64,000 nt of DNA from Strigamia acuminata (lineage: Eukaryota; Arthropoda; Chilopoda; Geophilomorpha; Linotaeniidae): contig OX442320.1 in assembly GCA_949358305.1 (NCBI GenBank), positions 5,720,259-5,784,258 of the forward strand. The letters run 5' to 3'. Made by a program: the position numbers and the translations under genes. Below are positions 11,990 through 22,676 of the stretch, in pieces; within the stretch, counting starts at the first letter, position 1; each line of letters begins with the position of its first letter. Below the pieces are notes generated by a model. It was not told the DNA's origin. It saw only the letters and a list, made by a program, of their open reading frames with translations, and did no database searches.

Positions 11990-12618
11990 AGTTAAGAGTT
12001 TCTATGGGGTTGTCCCTATACATACGGAACTTCAAATTACGCAGCAATGCATACATTAGTTTTATTTATTTTTTGATTTGTTTGCTTGAGTTTGGGGCGT
12101 ATTTTGTTTTTGATGTGTTTTGGATTAAAAGGTTGGGGTGCACCTGTTGTTGTTGTGGGGCGGAATGGCGGAATGGCGGCAAGTGGTGTGTGGGCCGCGG
12201 CTTTGCCGATAAGTCTGGTAAATTCTTGTAATTGGTCGACCACCCCTTTTATCCGCATGTACAATTGGCAGCTGCTGCTCTGCTTCGCTTCAAAATCGCA
12301 GGTTTGCAACCTGTAATCAAGCCGCAGGTGGGCCGCACTCGGCGCTGAGTTGAGCATTTTGCTCTGTATAGTTTTGACGTCGTTTTACGCCTGGTTTAGT
12401 CGGCAACCGCCGAGTCCGGTTAAGGAAAGGAAAGGGAGTTTAAAGCTGCTACCACGAGCAATTTAAATTTTTTTTTTTTTTTTTTTTTTTTTTTGGAAAT
12501 TAATTGGACGTTTAAAATAAAAAAAAAATTCCGTTTTTATTTTTGTTTTTTTTGGATGGAAACGACTGGTTTTGGGAGGAATAAATTTTTTTCTCAACTT
12601 AATCAGAAATTTTTGTGG

Positions 12619-13080
12619 ACGGAAATCAAATTAAAACGACTTATTTACAGTTTTGGAGGTATAAAACGCTGTTAAAACTGTTTTTTGATGTGGTTTCACG
12701 TTTCCCACCATCTAAAACCAATTTTGCGTGACAAAACGGTGTCAAAACGCTCTTTTGATGTCGTTTTATACGGAAATCAAACTAAAACGACTTATTTGCA
12801 GTTTTGAAAGTCTAAAACGCATTTAAAACGGTTTTTTGATGTGCTTTCACGTTTCCTATCATCTAAAACTAATTTTGCATAACAAAACGGTGTCAAAACG
12901 CTCTTTTGATGTCGTTTTAGACGGAAATCAAATTAAAACGACTTATTTGCAGTTTTGAAAGTCTAAAACGCATTTAAAACGGTTTTTTGATGTGCTTTTA
13001 CGTTTCCTACAATCTAAAACCAATTTTACGTGACAAAACGGTGCGAAAACGCTCTTTTGATGTCGTTTTAAATTTTCCTC
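12619..13080. repeat. 151-bp tandem repeat
   Basis: About three copies of a unit starting ACGGAAATCAA at 12619, 12770 and 12921, each with GACTTATTTGCAGTTTTG and a CAAAACGGTGTCAAAACGCT block. The spacing is 151 bp. A degenerate fourth copy extends towards 13130. Confidence 0.9.
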
Positions 13081-13455
13081 CATCCAAAACTAATTTAAAA
13101 CGCTCTGAAAACGACTTTACAGAGGTCATTTGAGCCAAAAACGAAACCATATTTTAATTACTCATTTCCACACACGAAATATTAATTTATTAATTAGCGA
13201 CAAAACAAGAAACAAAAAACAAACGGACGTTTAAACATAACTACTCTCGTTGTTACTTCATTGCAAGTTGTTGCGATTTTTTTTTCTCGTCGCCCCCCCC
13301 CCCCCCCGTTCTCCCCCCCCCGTCCTTCTTTTAAAGATCTACTACTATTGCTTCTTTCCCTCCCCCGCCGCCTCGAGGGTGCTTTCGTCTCTCTCGATTC
13401 TCTTTCATCGTTAGAGCTGAAAAAAGCAATTTGTTGCCATTTGCCGTCTCCACCA

Positions 13456-13471
13456 CAACCGCCAGATGGTC
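13456..13471 (+). promoter_or_regulatory. CTCF-like motif
   Basis: ACAACCGCCAGATGGTCGAC resembles the CTCF core, with T for G at one GC-box position. It lies in a locally GC-rich stretch of the intron. Confidence 0.3.
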
Positions 13472-14440
13472 GACCCTGCACCGAGTGCGCACGCGCGTTA
13501 GCATGCATGAGCCCTCGCGGCACCAATTGCTTTTTCTATTCCGTTTCCATGACAACCTCCTGCTCGCCTCGTTTGGAATGTGCACAAACGAGAACGAGCT
13601 CCGTGTAAAAGTGAACCGCGTTTAATTGAGTTTTGCCAAAATATTTATAAATCATTCCGATGTAAACCTCCCCCCAACACTCTTCGCGACCCCCATTTTG
13701 GGTCTTAAAAAGTTTTATTTTATTTTTTTATTTTTTTTTTGTTTTTATTATTTTTTTATTGCTGCGCATCTTGTTGAGTTAATTAGAAAGGGTCGGCCAT
13801 TTTGAATATGAATTGCACTTTTATTTAATTAGACCGGGCTGTTATCTGTTGCTCACAAGTGACACCAAAGAGGTCACTAAAGGGTTAGAGGAAAATTAAC
13901 GAGCGCCTAATTGCATGGGAATGTTTTTTTAAAGCGCGATGATGTCACGACGGATGATGTTTTTTAAACGTGAGTTTTGGATAAAGCGCCGTTGGTAATA
14001 ACAACACTGGCGGAGAGTAAACGCGGTTTTAAAGTGTCGTTTACATTTGTTTATGTGGACGTGCAATTTTGTTTTTATGCGGTCTTCGTTTACAATTAAT
14101 TGGATAGACCGTCGGTGAATTATGACGTTGGTTCTGCCCACAATAAGAAAACTAGGAATAAACAAGGAGAAAGAAGGAGAAATATTTGCATCAATCGGAG
14201 TTTTCGACTAAATATTCATCGCCTGCGTTCAAAAATTAAAATATTCTGTGTTTCAGTTCAATTTTGAAACAAAAATGACGTCGTTTGTGTTAGTTTGGTG
14301 AGTTGAGATTCATTATTGCTGTTTCCACTGTATTATCGGTGGAACCAGCTCCATTTGCGTGTGACCGGCATCGTCGGTTACCCGCACTTACACGAATCTC
14401 GGGTAACGCCCGAGAAAACCGCTGTTTATTAAATTATACA

Positions 14441-14502
14441 ACCGTATTTTACCGATTAAGAGTCGTTCTCGAATAGTAGCCGCGGCTGAGACACCAAGAA
14501 TC
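14441..14502. mobile_element. Fragment of CCGTATTTTACCGATTAAGAG element
   Basis: Reverse-complement match to the right end of the element at 55323-55546: ACCGTATTTTACCGATTAAG, then the shared TAGCCGCGGCTGAGACACCA/AAGAAT stretch. Only one terminus is present, so this is a partial copy. Confidence 0.65.
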
Positions 14503-15025
14503 CTGGGTCATTCTAAGCAAAACATAAGTTACATGGATTAATTAACATCCTTTTTATCCACGTAATGGTATTTAGCATTTAGAAAGAAAGTGTAATTTTT
14601 CAAGTAGTGGAAAAGTAAAGTTGGACGTGTAAAATGAGTTAATAAATGCAGGGAGTGACATGTTTCTCGCCTTTAATTAGGCGAGGAAATTAGACATTGA
14701 TTTAAAGTGGGCGCGTTTAATTGCCATCAAATGAAGTGTTAGATGGAGTGATAAAAGGAGCATCGGACGAACTGGCCTCGAAGCTTCGTGGACGTTTTTC
14801 GGGGGGGTGCGGGGAGGGGGCAAGTGGACTTTTCGCGGCCTCCGGGGCGCAATTCTTCTTGGGTTTATCTAGTTGTGTCATCACGAGTGTTTTTGTTTTT
14901 AAATTGCACCTGAAGAGGGAGGGGTTAAGGAGGAGGGGAAAAACAGGTTTGGGGAGATTAAAAAACGGTTACAACATATTAGGGAGTATAAACAAATTTG
15001 TTGTGTGAAGTTTTAATGGGATTTT

Positions 15026-15057
<32 letters not shown>

Positions 15058-15287
15058 TTTTTATTATTTATTTTTTTTTTGTGTTGTTTTGTAATCCTTT
15101 TAATAAGAATTAAAGGTTTTTGTTTGGTGGCGTATTTGCAAAGGGGAAATGCGATAAAACGGTGCCAATGGTCTAGACGTGAATAAAGGGCAATAAAGTG
15201 GTTTGTGTCATCGAAATGTGGTAATAAAGAATGGGAGGAAGTGTTTGTTGAGGTTGAGGCCATTTTAGGGTGGTTAGATGGGTTTAA

Positions 15288-15617
15288 AACGGGTTTAAAA
15301 CGATTAGATGGGTTTGACACAGGTTTAAAACGCGTTTCAAACGGTTAGATGGGTTAAATAAGCGTTTAAAACTGTTTGATATGGGTTTAAAACGCGTTTA
15401 AAACGGTTATATGGGTTAAAAACGCGTTTAAAATGGTTATATGGGTTTAAAACGCGTTTAAAACGGTTATATGGGTTAAAAATGAGTTTAAAACGGTTAT
15501 ATGGGTTTAAAACGCGTTTAAAACGGTTATATGGGTTTAAAACGTTAAAATGGTTTCAAAACGCGTTTAAAACGCAGATAAAACGGTTAGATGATTTTAA
15601 AACGCGTTTAAAACGGA
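15288..15617. repeat. 30-bp minisatellite next to exon 3
   Basis: About ten copies of ATGGGTTTAAAACGCG + TTTAAAACGGTTAT with variants. It stops about 60 bp before the exon at 15678, so length changes could affect the branch-point region. Confidence 0.95.
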
Positions 15618-15677
15618 TTTTTTTTATTTCGTTTTTTGTTTTTATTGGTGACTAATATTTGTGTGTTTGCTTCTCAG

Positions 15678-15794
15678 GTGCACAATACCCTTCATAGTGC
15701 AGGTGGCACGAGTGACGACACGAGAACCGAAGACGAGATTAATGAGGTTAACGGACCTCCTCGCAGCGATTCGAGAGAGAGGCTAAGTGACGAC
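15678..15794 (+). CDS. AUTS2: AUTS2-family protein, visible exon 3 (39 codons, SRERLSD block)
   Basis: Phase-0 exon of 117 nt after acceptor GCTTCTCAG, ending at donor GTAAGT. It starts VHNTLHSAGG, continues through an acidic TSDDTRTEDEINE stretch and ends RSDSRERLSDD. The SRERLSD motif is identical to one I recall in human AUTS2 (SSSRERLSDSSAPSS), and the next two exons continue the same alignment, so this is one of the anchors of the identification. The region is Ser/Asp/Arg-rich and probably disordered. The exon ends GTGACGAC before GTAAGT, which matters for the recursive-splicing observation at the next exon. Confidence 0.88.
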
Positions 15795-17523
15795 GTAAGT
15801 GTCTAGGCAGAATTTTGGATCGGGCTTGTTGCGTCTTGTCGCCGCTTTTCGCCGTAATCTTCTTGCCGGGAATTGCGCCCGCAATTTATCTGCGTCGAGT
15901 GGCTGCACTTTGAACCTCGTTGAGGCGATGTTGAGCAAACAAGCTCCCTCACTCACCTGGCGCTAAGTACCTTGACACTTGCAAACCCCAAAGAGAGATT
16001 AAACCCCTCGCAAAACGCAAAAACAAATTGGCGACACCCCGAGACTTTTTGGGGAATATTTCTGAGGTTTTCGCACGTGATGTTTGCGTTAAATGCGGCG
16101 GAAACGCGTTTTGACGGAGTGTAATTGCGTTTTGGCACGGAAGGGATTTTTTGTTTGCAAAGGGATTTAAGTATTTAACCCCAGACATAAGCAATTAAAT
16201 GAGTCATTAATTGGATTTTGTGTACACGAACATTAGCAGTGCGAACACGAGTCGTGTTGCGTTGTTGACGCACGGGGGCGAGAGGGGGATTGCGTTTTGG
16301 GGATGTATGAGGGGGATGGAATGGGGGGGCTTTAAATTTAATGGCTCAACTGTTGACTCGGTGGGCAGCTTAGTGGCAATAAAACCCAAAGTGGATAATC
16401 CCCCTGGTGGACGGGGCAGCGGTGCTAATGCGTCATCAAACAAGGGTACTATTAATACATGAGGTCCGTTGGGAGATTGTTGCAATTGGATTGGGGGTTC
16501 TGGGCTGCCGGGCTCGTGGGAAATAATAGGGGAGTGCGATTGATGGATGGGATGGGTGGATAAAGGAAATTTTTTTTTTGGGTCAGGGGGTGGGGGGGTG
16601 TTTGAAAGTATATAATTTTGTTTTATCTGAGATTTTTTTTTTTTTTTTTTCTTTTAATTAATTTTTTTTTTTTTGGGGGGGGGGATTTTTTATTTTTTTT
16701 TATTTTTTAAATTGGAGTTGGATGATTTATTGGACGGTGAAATGGGAGAATTTCCCATTCCCCTCTTCACCCTTGCTTGGTTTTCTGTGCAATCTTTTCT
16801 TTTTTTTTTTTTTTTTTTTTTTTTTTTCTTTTTCTTCTCTTTCTTAGCAGCACTTGTCTCACTGAATAATTCAAGCCGCGGTCCTCCTCCACCTGCTTTT
16901 TTTTCCTATTCCAACTGCGTGATCGGGTTAAACCAATCCAGACAGAGAACCACTAGCGCACGCGCCCCCGCATACACATTGGGTTGAGGGTGGCCGATCG
17001 ATTTTTGGATATGCTCGGATGTAGAGGGATCTCTGAGGACGAGAGTTGAATGCTTTGCTTGTAGCTATATCACATCATTTTTGAATCATCGCCGTCTTGT
17101 TTTCTATTTATCTTGTGTTTTTTATTATTTAATTTTTTTTTTTTTTTTTTTTTAAAAAAAAAATTTTATTTTATTTTTGAAAAAATAATTTTTTTTTTGG
17201 TTACGTGCTTTGGAATTTAGATGTTAATGGCGGTGAAAGTATTTGTTTGTCACGCAAACCTGTTTGCTGGGAAGATGCGAATTATGTTTTTTTTTTTTTT
17301 GGTGTTTTTTTTTTTTAAAAAGAAATACAGGTTGGTAAATAAAAACGAAAATTGTTCTTAACACGACATGTGATTAGATGTTTTTCCGCCTCAAAATGAA
17401 TGGGAAGAGGGGAATAGATTAAATAAAAAAAAAAATGTTAGCATCATTATTATTATTATTTTAAAAATAATATTTTTATCATTTTTTACTCCATTTTTCT
17501 TTTCTTTTTCTTTTTTTTTACAG
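15795..17523 (+). other. AUTS2: Intron between visible exons 3 and 4
   Basis: 1.73 kb, GTAAGT...TTTTTTACAG. It holds CpG-containing unique sequence at 15820-16450, G-runs (16555-16600, 16675-16684), poly-T tracts (16630-16650, 16800-16827, 17130-17153) and an ATT/AAT repeat at 17440-17470. No exon is supported. Confidence 0.7.
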
Positions 17524-17559
17524 GTAAGTAGCCATACCAGCTCAGGACGTGGATATATC
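17524..17559 (+). CDS. AUTS2: AUTS2-family microexon 4 (12 codons), recursive-splicing type
   Basis: A 36-nt phase-0 microexon after a long pyrimidine tract and ACAG, ending at donor GTGAGT. It encodes VSSHTSSGRGYI, which lines up with the SSAPSSLGTGYF stretch that follows SRERLSD in human AUTS2. The exon begins GTAAGT immediately after the acceptor AG. Joining exon 3 to it therefore recreates GACGAC|GTAAGT, identical over 12 nt to exon 3's own donor, and competing with the exon's GTGAGT donor at 17560. Recursive use would drop these 12 residues without a frameshift. Both neighbouring exons are phase 0. Confidence 0.85.
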
Positions 17560-17650
17560 GTGAGTTTAATTCCAATCATTATTTCTTTAATACCCAGTAT
17601 TGACTAAAATTTATTTTTTAAAAAAATTTGCGTACACCAGTTACTAAGTA

Positions 17651-17682
<32 letters not shown>

Positions 17683-17864
17683 CCCTCATTTAACTGTTTC
17701 AACTTGTTGCGGTGAGAAACAATTTTAATGACACATGGTTCGTGCATTTTTTCCCTCTTCGCGTTCCTCCCACTCGTTCCCACCCTTCCTTTCCTTCTCT
17801 TTCATTCTCCTCTTCCTCCTTGTTGCAATATCATCTCTCGTTTAATCATTGTAATCATCTCACT

Positions 17865-17937
17865 CGGCCGTTGGTGGCGCTGACAAGGTGTGATTAAGGC
17901 GCCGCCTCGATTGCTTCTCTTGTCAGTTTTCTTTTTC

Positions 17938-17968
<31 letters not shown>

Positions 17969-18265
17969 TGTTTCCTCCTCCATCTTTAATCCGCATCTGG
18001 TCCGCCCCCTGCTGGTTGGAATCATCTCCACCCCGCTCTTGTCTGTGCAATTGAATTGAGAGACACCAACCACCAGCAGAGGTCGCGGAACGAGTATCAG
18101 AGGGCGCGGGCAATCTCGCTCTCGGCGCCCGCCCTCCGCCCTCTAGCGGCCGGCGCACAAAGGAGCCGCCATGTTGCGTTCTCCCCCGATCGCAGCGTGA
18201 GGTGAGCGCGGGGAGGGGAGTTAATTGTGGTGTAGATGGGAAAAGGATGCCCCTGGCGGCCACGT
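17865..18265. promoter_or_regulatory. Cluster of five CTCF-like motifs (candidate insulator)
   Basis: Within about 400 bp: CCGTTGGTGGCGCTGACA (about 17866, +), CCGCCCCCTGCTGGTTGG (18003-18018, minus orientation, reads CCAACCAGCAGGGGGCGG), CACCAGCAGAGGTCGCGG (about 18070-18088, +), CCGCCCTCTAGCGGCCGG (18137-18154, minus) and a weaker GGATGCCCCTGGCGGCCACG (18245-18264, minus). The block is CpG-rich against an AT-rich intron and contains a poly-T tract. Motifs are seen directly; insulator function is inferred. Confidence 0.5.
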
Positions 18266-18549
18266 TTTCAAGAGGATGGCCACGCTTGTTTTGCGAGGAT
18301 GTAATTGGGTGAAAGTGCATGGTTGCGTGTTTGACATGCCGTATCCTAAGGTGCTTGTAGGCGCTTGTGATTACAAGGTGTTTGGAGTCATTGGAGAGAG
18401 AGAGAGGTGGGGGGGTTAATTGCGATGCGAGATGGATTGGAAGAAAAATTAAATTGAAAAAAATTTATTAATTAATTCTGGAAAGCTTAGACCGGGTGAA
18501 GCCGGCGCCTTTTTGAGCCCAGGCGGGTATTTGAGCTTGGGTTTTTAGA

Positions 18550-19205
18550 AATTAGGGATTTTTACAAAAATTGGTGGTTTTTACAGCAAAATTGGTGGTT
18601 TTTACAGCAAAATTGGTGATTTTTACATCAAAATTATCGATTTTTACAAAAATTGGTGATTTTTACATCAAAATTGGTGATTTTTACATCAAAATTGGTG
18701 ATTTTTACAAAAATTGGTAATTTTTACATCAAAATTAGTGATTTTTACAACAAAATTGGTAATTTTTACATCAAAATTAGTGATTTTTACAACAAAATTG
18801 GTGATTTTTACAACAAAATTGGTGGTTTTTACAAAAATTTGTGATTTTTACATCAAAATTGGTGATTTTTACAACAGAATTGGTGATTTTTGCATCAAAA
18901 TTATCGATTTTTACAAAAATTGGAGATTTTTACATCAAAATTGGCGATTTTTACAAAAATTGGCGATTTTTACAAAAATTGGTGATTTTTACATCAAAAT
19001 TGGCGATTTTTACAAAAATTGGCGATTTTTACATAAATTGGCGATTTTTACATCACAATTGGTGATTTTTACAACAAAATCGGCGATTGTTACAACAAAA
19101 TCGGCGATTGTTACAACAAAATCGGCGATTGTTACAACAAAATCGGCGATTGTTACAACAAAATCGGCGATTGTTACAACAAAATCGGCGATTTTTACAA
19201 CAAAA
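18550..19205. repeat. 21-bp minisatellite
   Basis: About thirty copies of GGTGATTTTTACAACAAAAT-type units, with subtypes: a short ACAAAAATT variant, an ACATCAAAATT variant, and a homogeneous 3' block with CGGCGATTGTTACAACAAAAT. The patchy subtypes suggest several rounds of expansion. Open frames of heptapeptide period (up to 171 codons) on both strands are artefacts of the period. Confidence 0.95.
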
Positions 19206-19930
19206 TCCCTGGTTGTCAAATGGGCATAGGCCACTGAACGCACCAGGCCATAATTTGGAGCTTTACAGCATTTTAAAAATTTAAAAAATTTATTTTTTGT
19301 GGCTTTTATATTGTGAAAGAGCCGTAAGTTTCTCTTTAAATTGTTATTATTCTCAAGTGTCGTAACCGGCCATTAACTTTTTCGATGCACCTTCAGCAGT
19401 TTAAATTCGATGCAATTTGGTCAGTCAATTGGCCAATTTTGCTGTTAAATTCACCGAATTGGGGTTAACAATTCCAGCTTTTTAAATTTATTTATTCATT
19501 TATTTTGTTTATATATATAAAAAATAAAAAAAAATCTTTTTTAATAATTTTTTTTATTTTTTAATTAAAATAAATGCTAATCAGCGCAGAGCTGATTTTA
19601 ATTGTATGTGAAGTGCATTTATTGCTTTAATTGGATTTCTTTCATGTCAATTATCTTTAAGCCTAAAGCGCTTCTCTCTTTTCTTTTGAATTTCTATTTT
19701 ATTATTATCTTTTTGCAATTTTTGCTGCTCGGGGTTTGCAACCAAGTTCCTTAATATGGCGCCCTTCTTCATCACCGGGCCGTCTATTCACGCGTTTCAG
19801 CTGTCAAATAAGAAAAATAATTGACACATCGTGTTTTAGTTGATTATGTGCGAGAAGTTTTGCAGGAAAGAAAGAAAGACGTCAATTAATTAAACGAACG
19901 CCTTTTGCAAAGTGATGGAGGAGGAAATTT

Positions 19931-19950
19931 TAACCACCAGAGGGTGTGGG
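19931..19950 (+). promoter_or_regulatory. CTCF-like motif
   Basis: TAACCACCAGAGGGTGTGGG fits the CTCF core (CCACCAGAGGG). Resemblance only. Confidence 0.4.
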
Positions 19951-20330
19951 GAGGAAAGAGCCAATTGAAAAGATTTTTTTTTTCTTTTCTTTTCTTTTTC
20001 CTCCATTTCTTTTATTTGGTGAATTTATGAGGTAATGAATTGCTCGGTTTCGTTACCATGTTTTTTTTTCTTCGCTTTTATGAAGAAAGAAAAGGACGCC
20101 AATGAATTTCCAATAAATTTGAAAACAAAAAATAAAGCCGTTGGGAAACATAAAATTAAGTCAATATTTTTTTTTTATTTGTTATATTTATAAATAATTT
20201 TTTTTTTTTTTTTTTTTTAATTAAAATCTCTAGAGGCGCAAAATTTTAATTGGAATTTTAAATTAGGTGCATTGAAGCCTTAAAAGACGAATTGTCGTCT
20301 TAAATCACTTAAAGAAGTGACTAAAAGAAG

Positions 20331-20640
20331 TGAATTCTCGTTTTGAGTCGTTTTGCATTCGTTTTGAGTCGTTTTACATTTGTTTTGCATTCGTTTTAAG
20401 TCGTTTTGAGTCGTTTTGAGACGTTTTGAGTCGTTTTGAGTCGTTTTGCATTCGTTTTGAGTCGTTTTGAGACGTTTTGAGTGGTTTTGAGTCGTTTTGC
20501 ATTCGTTTTGAGTGGTTTTGAGTCGTTTTTCATTCGTTTTGAGTCGTTTTTTATTCGTTTTGAGTCATTTTGAGTCGTTTTGCATTCGTTTTGAGTCGTT
20601 TTGAGTCGTTTTGCATTCGTTTTCAGTCATTTTGCATTAA
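20331..20640. repeat. 10-bp simple repeat (TCGTTTTGAG / CATTCGTTTTG)
   Basis: About thirty units alternating TCGTTTTGAG with TCGTTTTGCAT variants. No coding potential. Confidence 0.95.
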
Positions 20641-22397
20641 CTTTGAATGCAAAATGAACGTAAAATGAACAGAATGGATGAAAAACTGCCATTACTTCAA
20701 ATAAGAGCCGCCCTTGAATTGTAGCCACCCTCGAATGGTAGCCGTCGAGAGCGAAAGACATGATGTAAATAAAAAAACGTCATTTCCTGTTTGCAGAAGT
20801 CATTTCAGACGAATAACTCAATTTTTTTTAGAAGATTAAATGCACTTATTGAAAAAAAAATATATATTATTATTTTTTAAAGTTAAAATTTTAATTAAAA
20901 AAAAAATGTAAATTTCAATCTTTCCGGTGTAAATAAATTCGAATTGAAAGAGTTGAAGGAGGCAATTAGTTAAGGAGCCACACCCAGGAGCGTCGTTAAA
21001 GGGATTTAGACGAGGAAGAAAATGCGCCACCTCGAGCTCATTGTCTCGTTGTGCATTTTCTTTTTGCTTGCCCGCCTCTAATCTCTTAATCCCCCATTTA
21101 CCGTTAAAGAGGTTTCCTTTTGATTGCACCAATTTCTCCGGCTGCTTTTGATTGGCTGTCCGATTGTCTAATTGTGGCTGGTGCAAATCGCGTCGCAATT
21201 GTGCAGCCGAGCTTTTCCGCCATAATTCCCAACGCCGTTTCTCGCTTTCTCTTTGTTTTTATTATTTTTTCTTCGTCCGCGACTTAGCTCGTGCTGTTAA
21301 CACGCTTAAGTCGGGCCAAGGAAGGGGGGAAAACGCAGATTGGAATGGCGAATGGGTTCTGGGAGAAGCAATGTGTGTTTTTATTTTTTCAATGTTGATT
21401 CAATAATTAGTGCAATTTAATTGGTGTTTAATGAAGTGTTTCGTCTTAATTTGGATTGTGGATTAGTTTTTAATGAGAAATATTAATTTTTTAAATTAAA
21501 TCACCGAAAAAAATTGTAAAAATGTCGTTTTTTGTGTTATTTATGGTTTTTTTTTTATTTAAATAAATAAATAAATAAAAAAAACGTAACATAACATGTC
21601 AAAACATGGATTTTTTGGGTTATTTTTAAATTTTATGGTTAAAAAATAACGAAAAAAAACGTTGTGGAGCATAAAACATGTCCGTTTGAACGATTTCACG
21701 ATTTTTTTCTGGGTTATTTCCGGTCTTTTGAGTGTTTTTATAGTTAAACAGCCCTAAAAACAAGCATAAAACACTCAAATCGTTGCGAAAACACCCCGAG
21801 AAGTTGTTTGATTTTTCCCTTTTTTCGCCGTCGGAATAACGAATCGATTTATTTAAATAAGTTTATTTTAGCGGGGGTTAATTTTCCGCACTATTAAAAA
21901 TGTTGGGAATGCAGTCGATGAGGGGATCGGGTCATGGTTAAAAGCGGTAATAAAAATTGGGGTCTGTGAATTTATGTTGTGTGCACTAGGCAATAATTGA
22001 CTCCATTTTTTTTCCCTAATATATTTTTATGTTACTTCTCCCCCACTCCTTTTGTTGAATGGATTTTTTTAATACCCTCTTCTATTTTCTTTTTTTTTTC
22101 TTTTTTTTTCTTTTCCTCTTTCCCAGTGGGTCGATCGAACTCAATCTTGTGTAATTGTAAAGAAGGATGTTGTGGTGAAGTCCAAACTAAGGGGAACGGG
22201 GGAATGGAAAGCTTTGTGGGGTCGGGGTTGTTAAATCTATTGTTCATACTTTAAATAGGATTACATGCAGGTTTTAGAAGGAAAAAGTTTTTCTATTTGA
22301 ATTTATGGCTCTTGTGCTTCTGACAGTTATGAGTTGAATGAAATGCGCATTTGTCAATTGGGAAATTGAGATTTTTGTTTGACTAATTTTGATAAAT

Positions 22398-22676
22398 AAT
22401 TAAAGTTGGTTTTCGGTGTTTCTGTAAACGGCAGAAAACAGCGCTGTTCTTTGCTGTGGCTACGATCCCCTATTTAGGTTTGTTTTAACCCTTCCAATCC
22501 TAAGATAGGTCTTTTTGTGACACCATTTGTAAAAAATTAAAGTTGGTTTTCGGTGTTTCTGTAAACGGCAGAAAACAGCGCTGTTCTTTGCTGTGGCTAC
22601 GATCCCCTATTTAGGTTTGTTTTAACCCTTCCAATCCTAAGATAGGTCTTTTTGTGACACCATTTGTAAAAAATTA
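22398..22676. repeat. Exact 137-bp tandem duplication
   Basis: Two adjacent copies start AATTAAAGTTGGTTTTCGG at 22398 and 22535, with no differences that I can find over 137 bp. Each contains the palindromic AACAGCGCTGTT. Identity of both copies in neutral intron sequence indicates a recent event or a collapsed or duplicated assembly segment. Confidence 0.95.

Larger units (their letters stand above)
5839..15677 (+). other. AUTS2: Intron between visible exons 2 and 3 (9.8 kb)
   Basis: It contains a TA-flanked MITE (6561-7042), 20-bp and 50-bp minisatellites (7970-8450), a ratchet-type splice site (9286/9287), a CTCF-like sequence (9551-9566), a TTTTA microsatellite (9960-10090), a CpG-rich but exon-free stretch (9540-9950), a G/T-rich stretch (10680-10800), an AATAAT microsatellite (11429-11458), a hAT-type MITE (11715-11989), a 151-bp tandem repeat (12619-13080), C-runs with a second CTCF-like motif (13295-13470), part of a CCGTATTTTACC element (14441-14502), and a 30-bp minisatellite (15288-15617) ending 60 bp before the next exon. 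No coding exon is supported. Confidence 0.65.

Noticed and set aside
17802-18320. Antisense open frame of 172 codons
   Set aside because: Crosses a poly-T tract (poly-Lys in translation) and the CTCF-like cluster; no recognised domain.
18714-19243. Long open frames of 171 codons (+) and 77 codons (-) with heptapeptide repeats
   Set aside because: Entirely within the 21-bp minisatellite. A period divisible by three with no stop in the unit gives open frames on both strands.
22032-22254. Possible exon after TTTCCCAG at about 22125
   Set aside because: Acceptor-like site but no matching donor in phase, and no similarity to the family.
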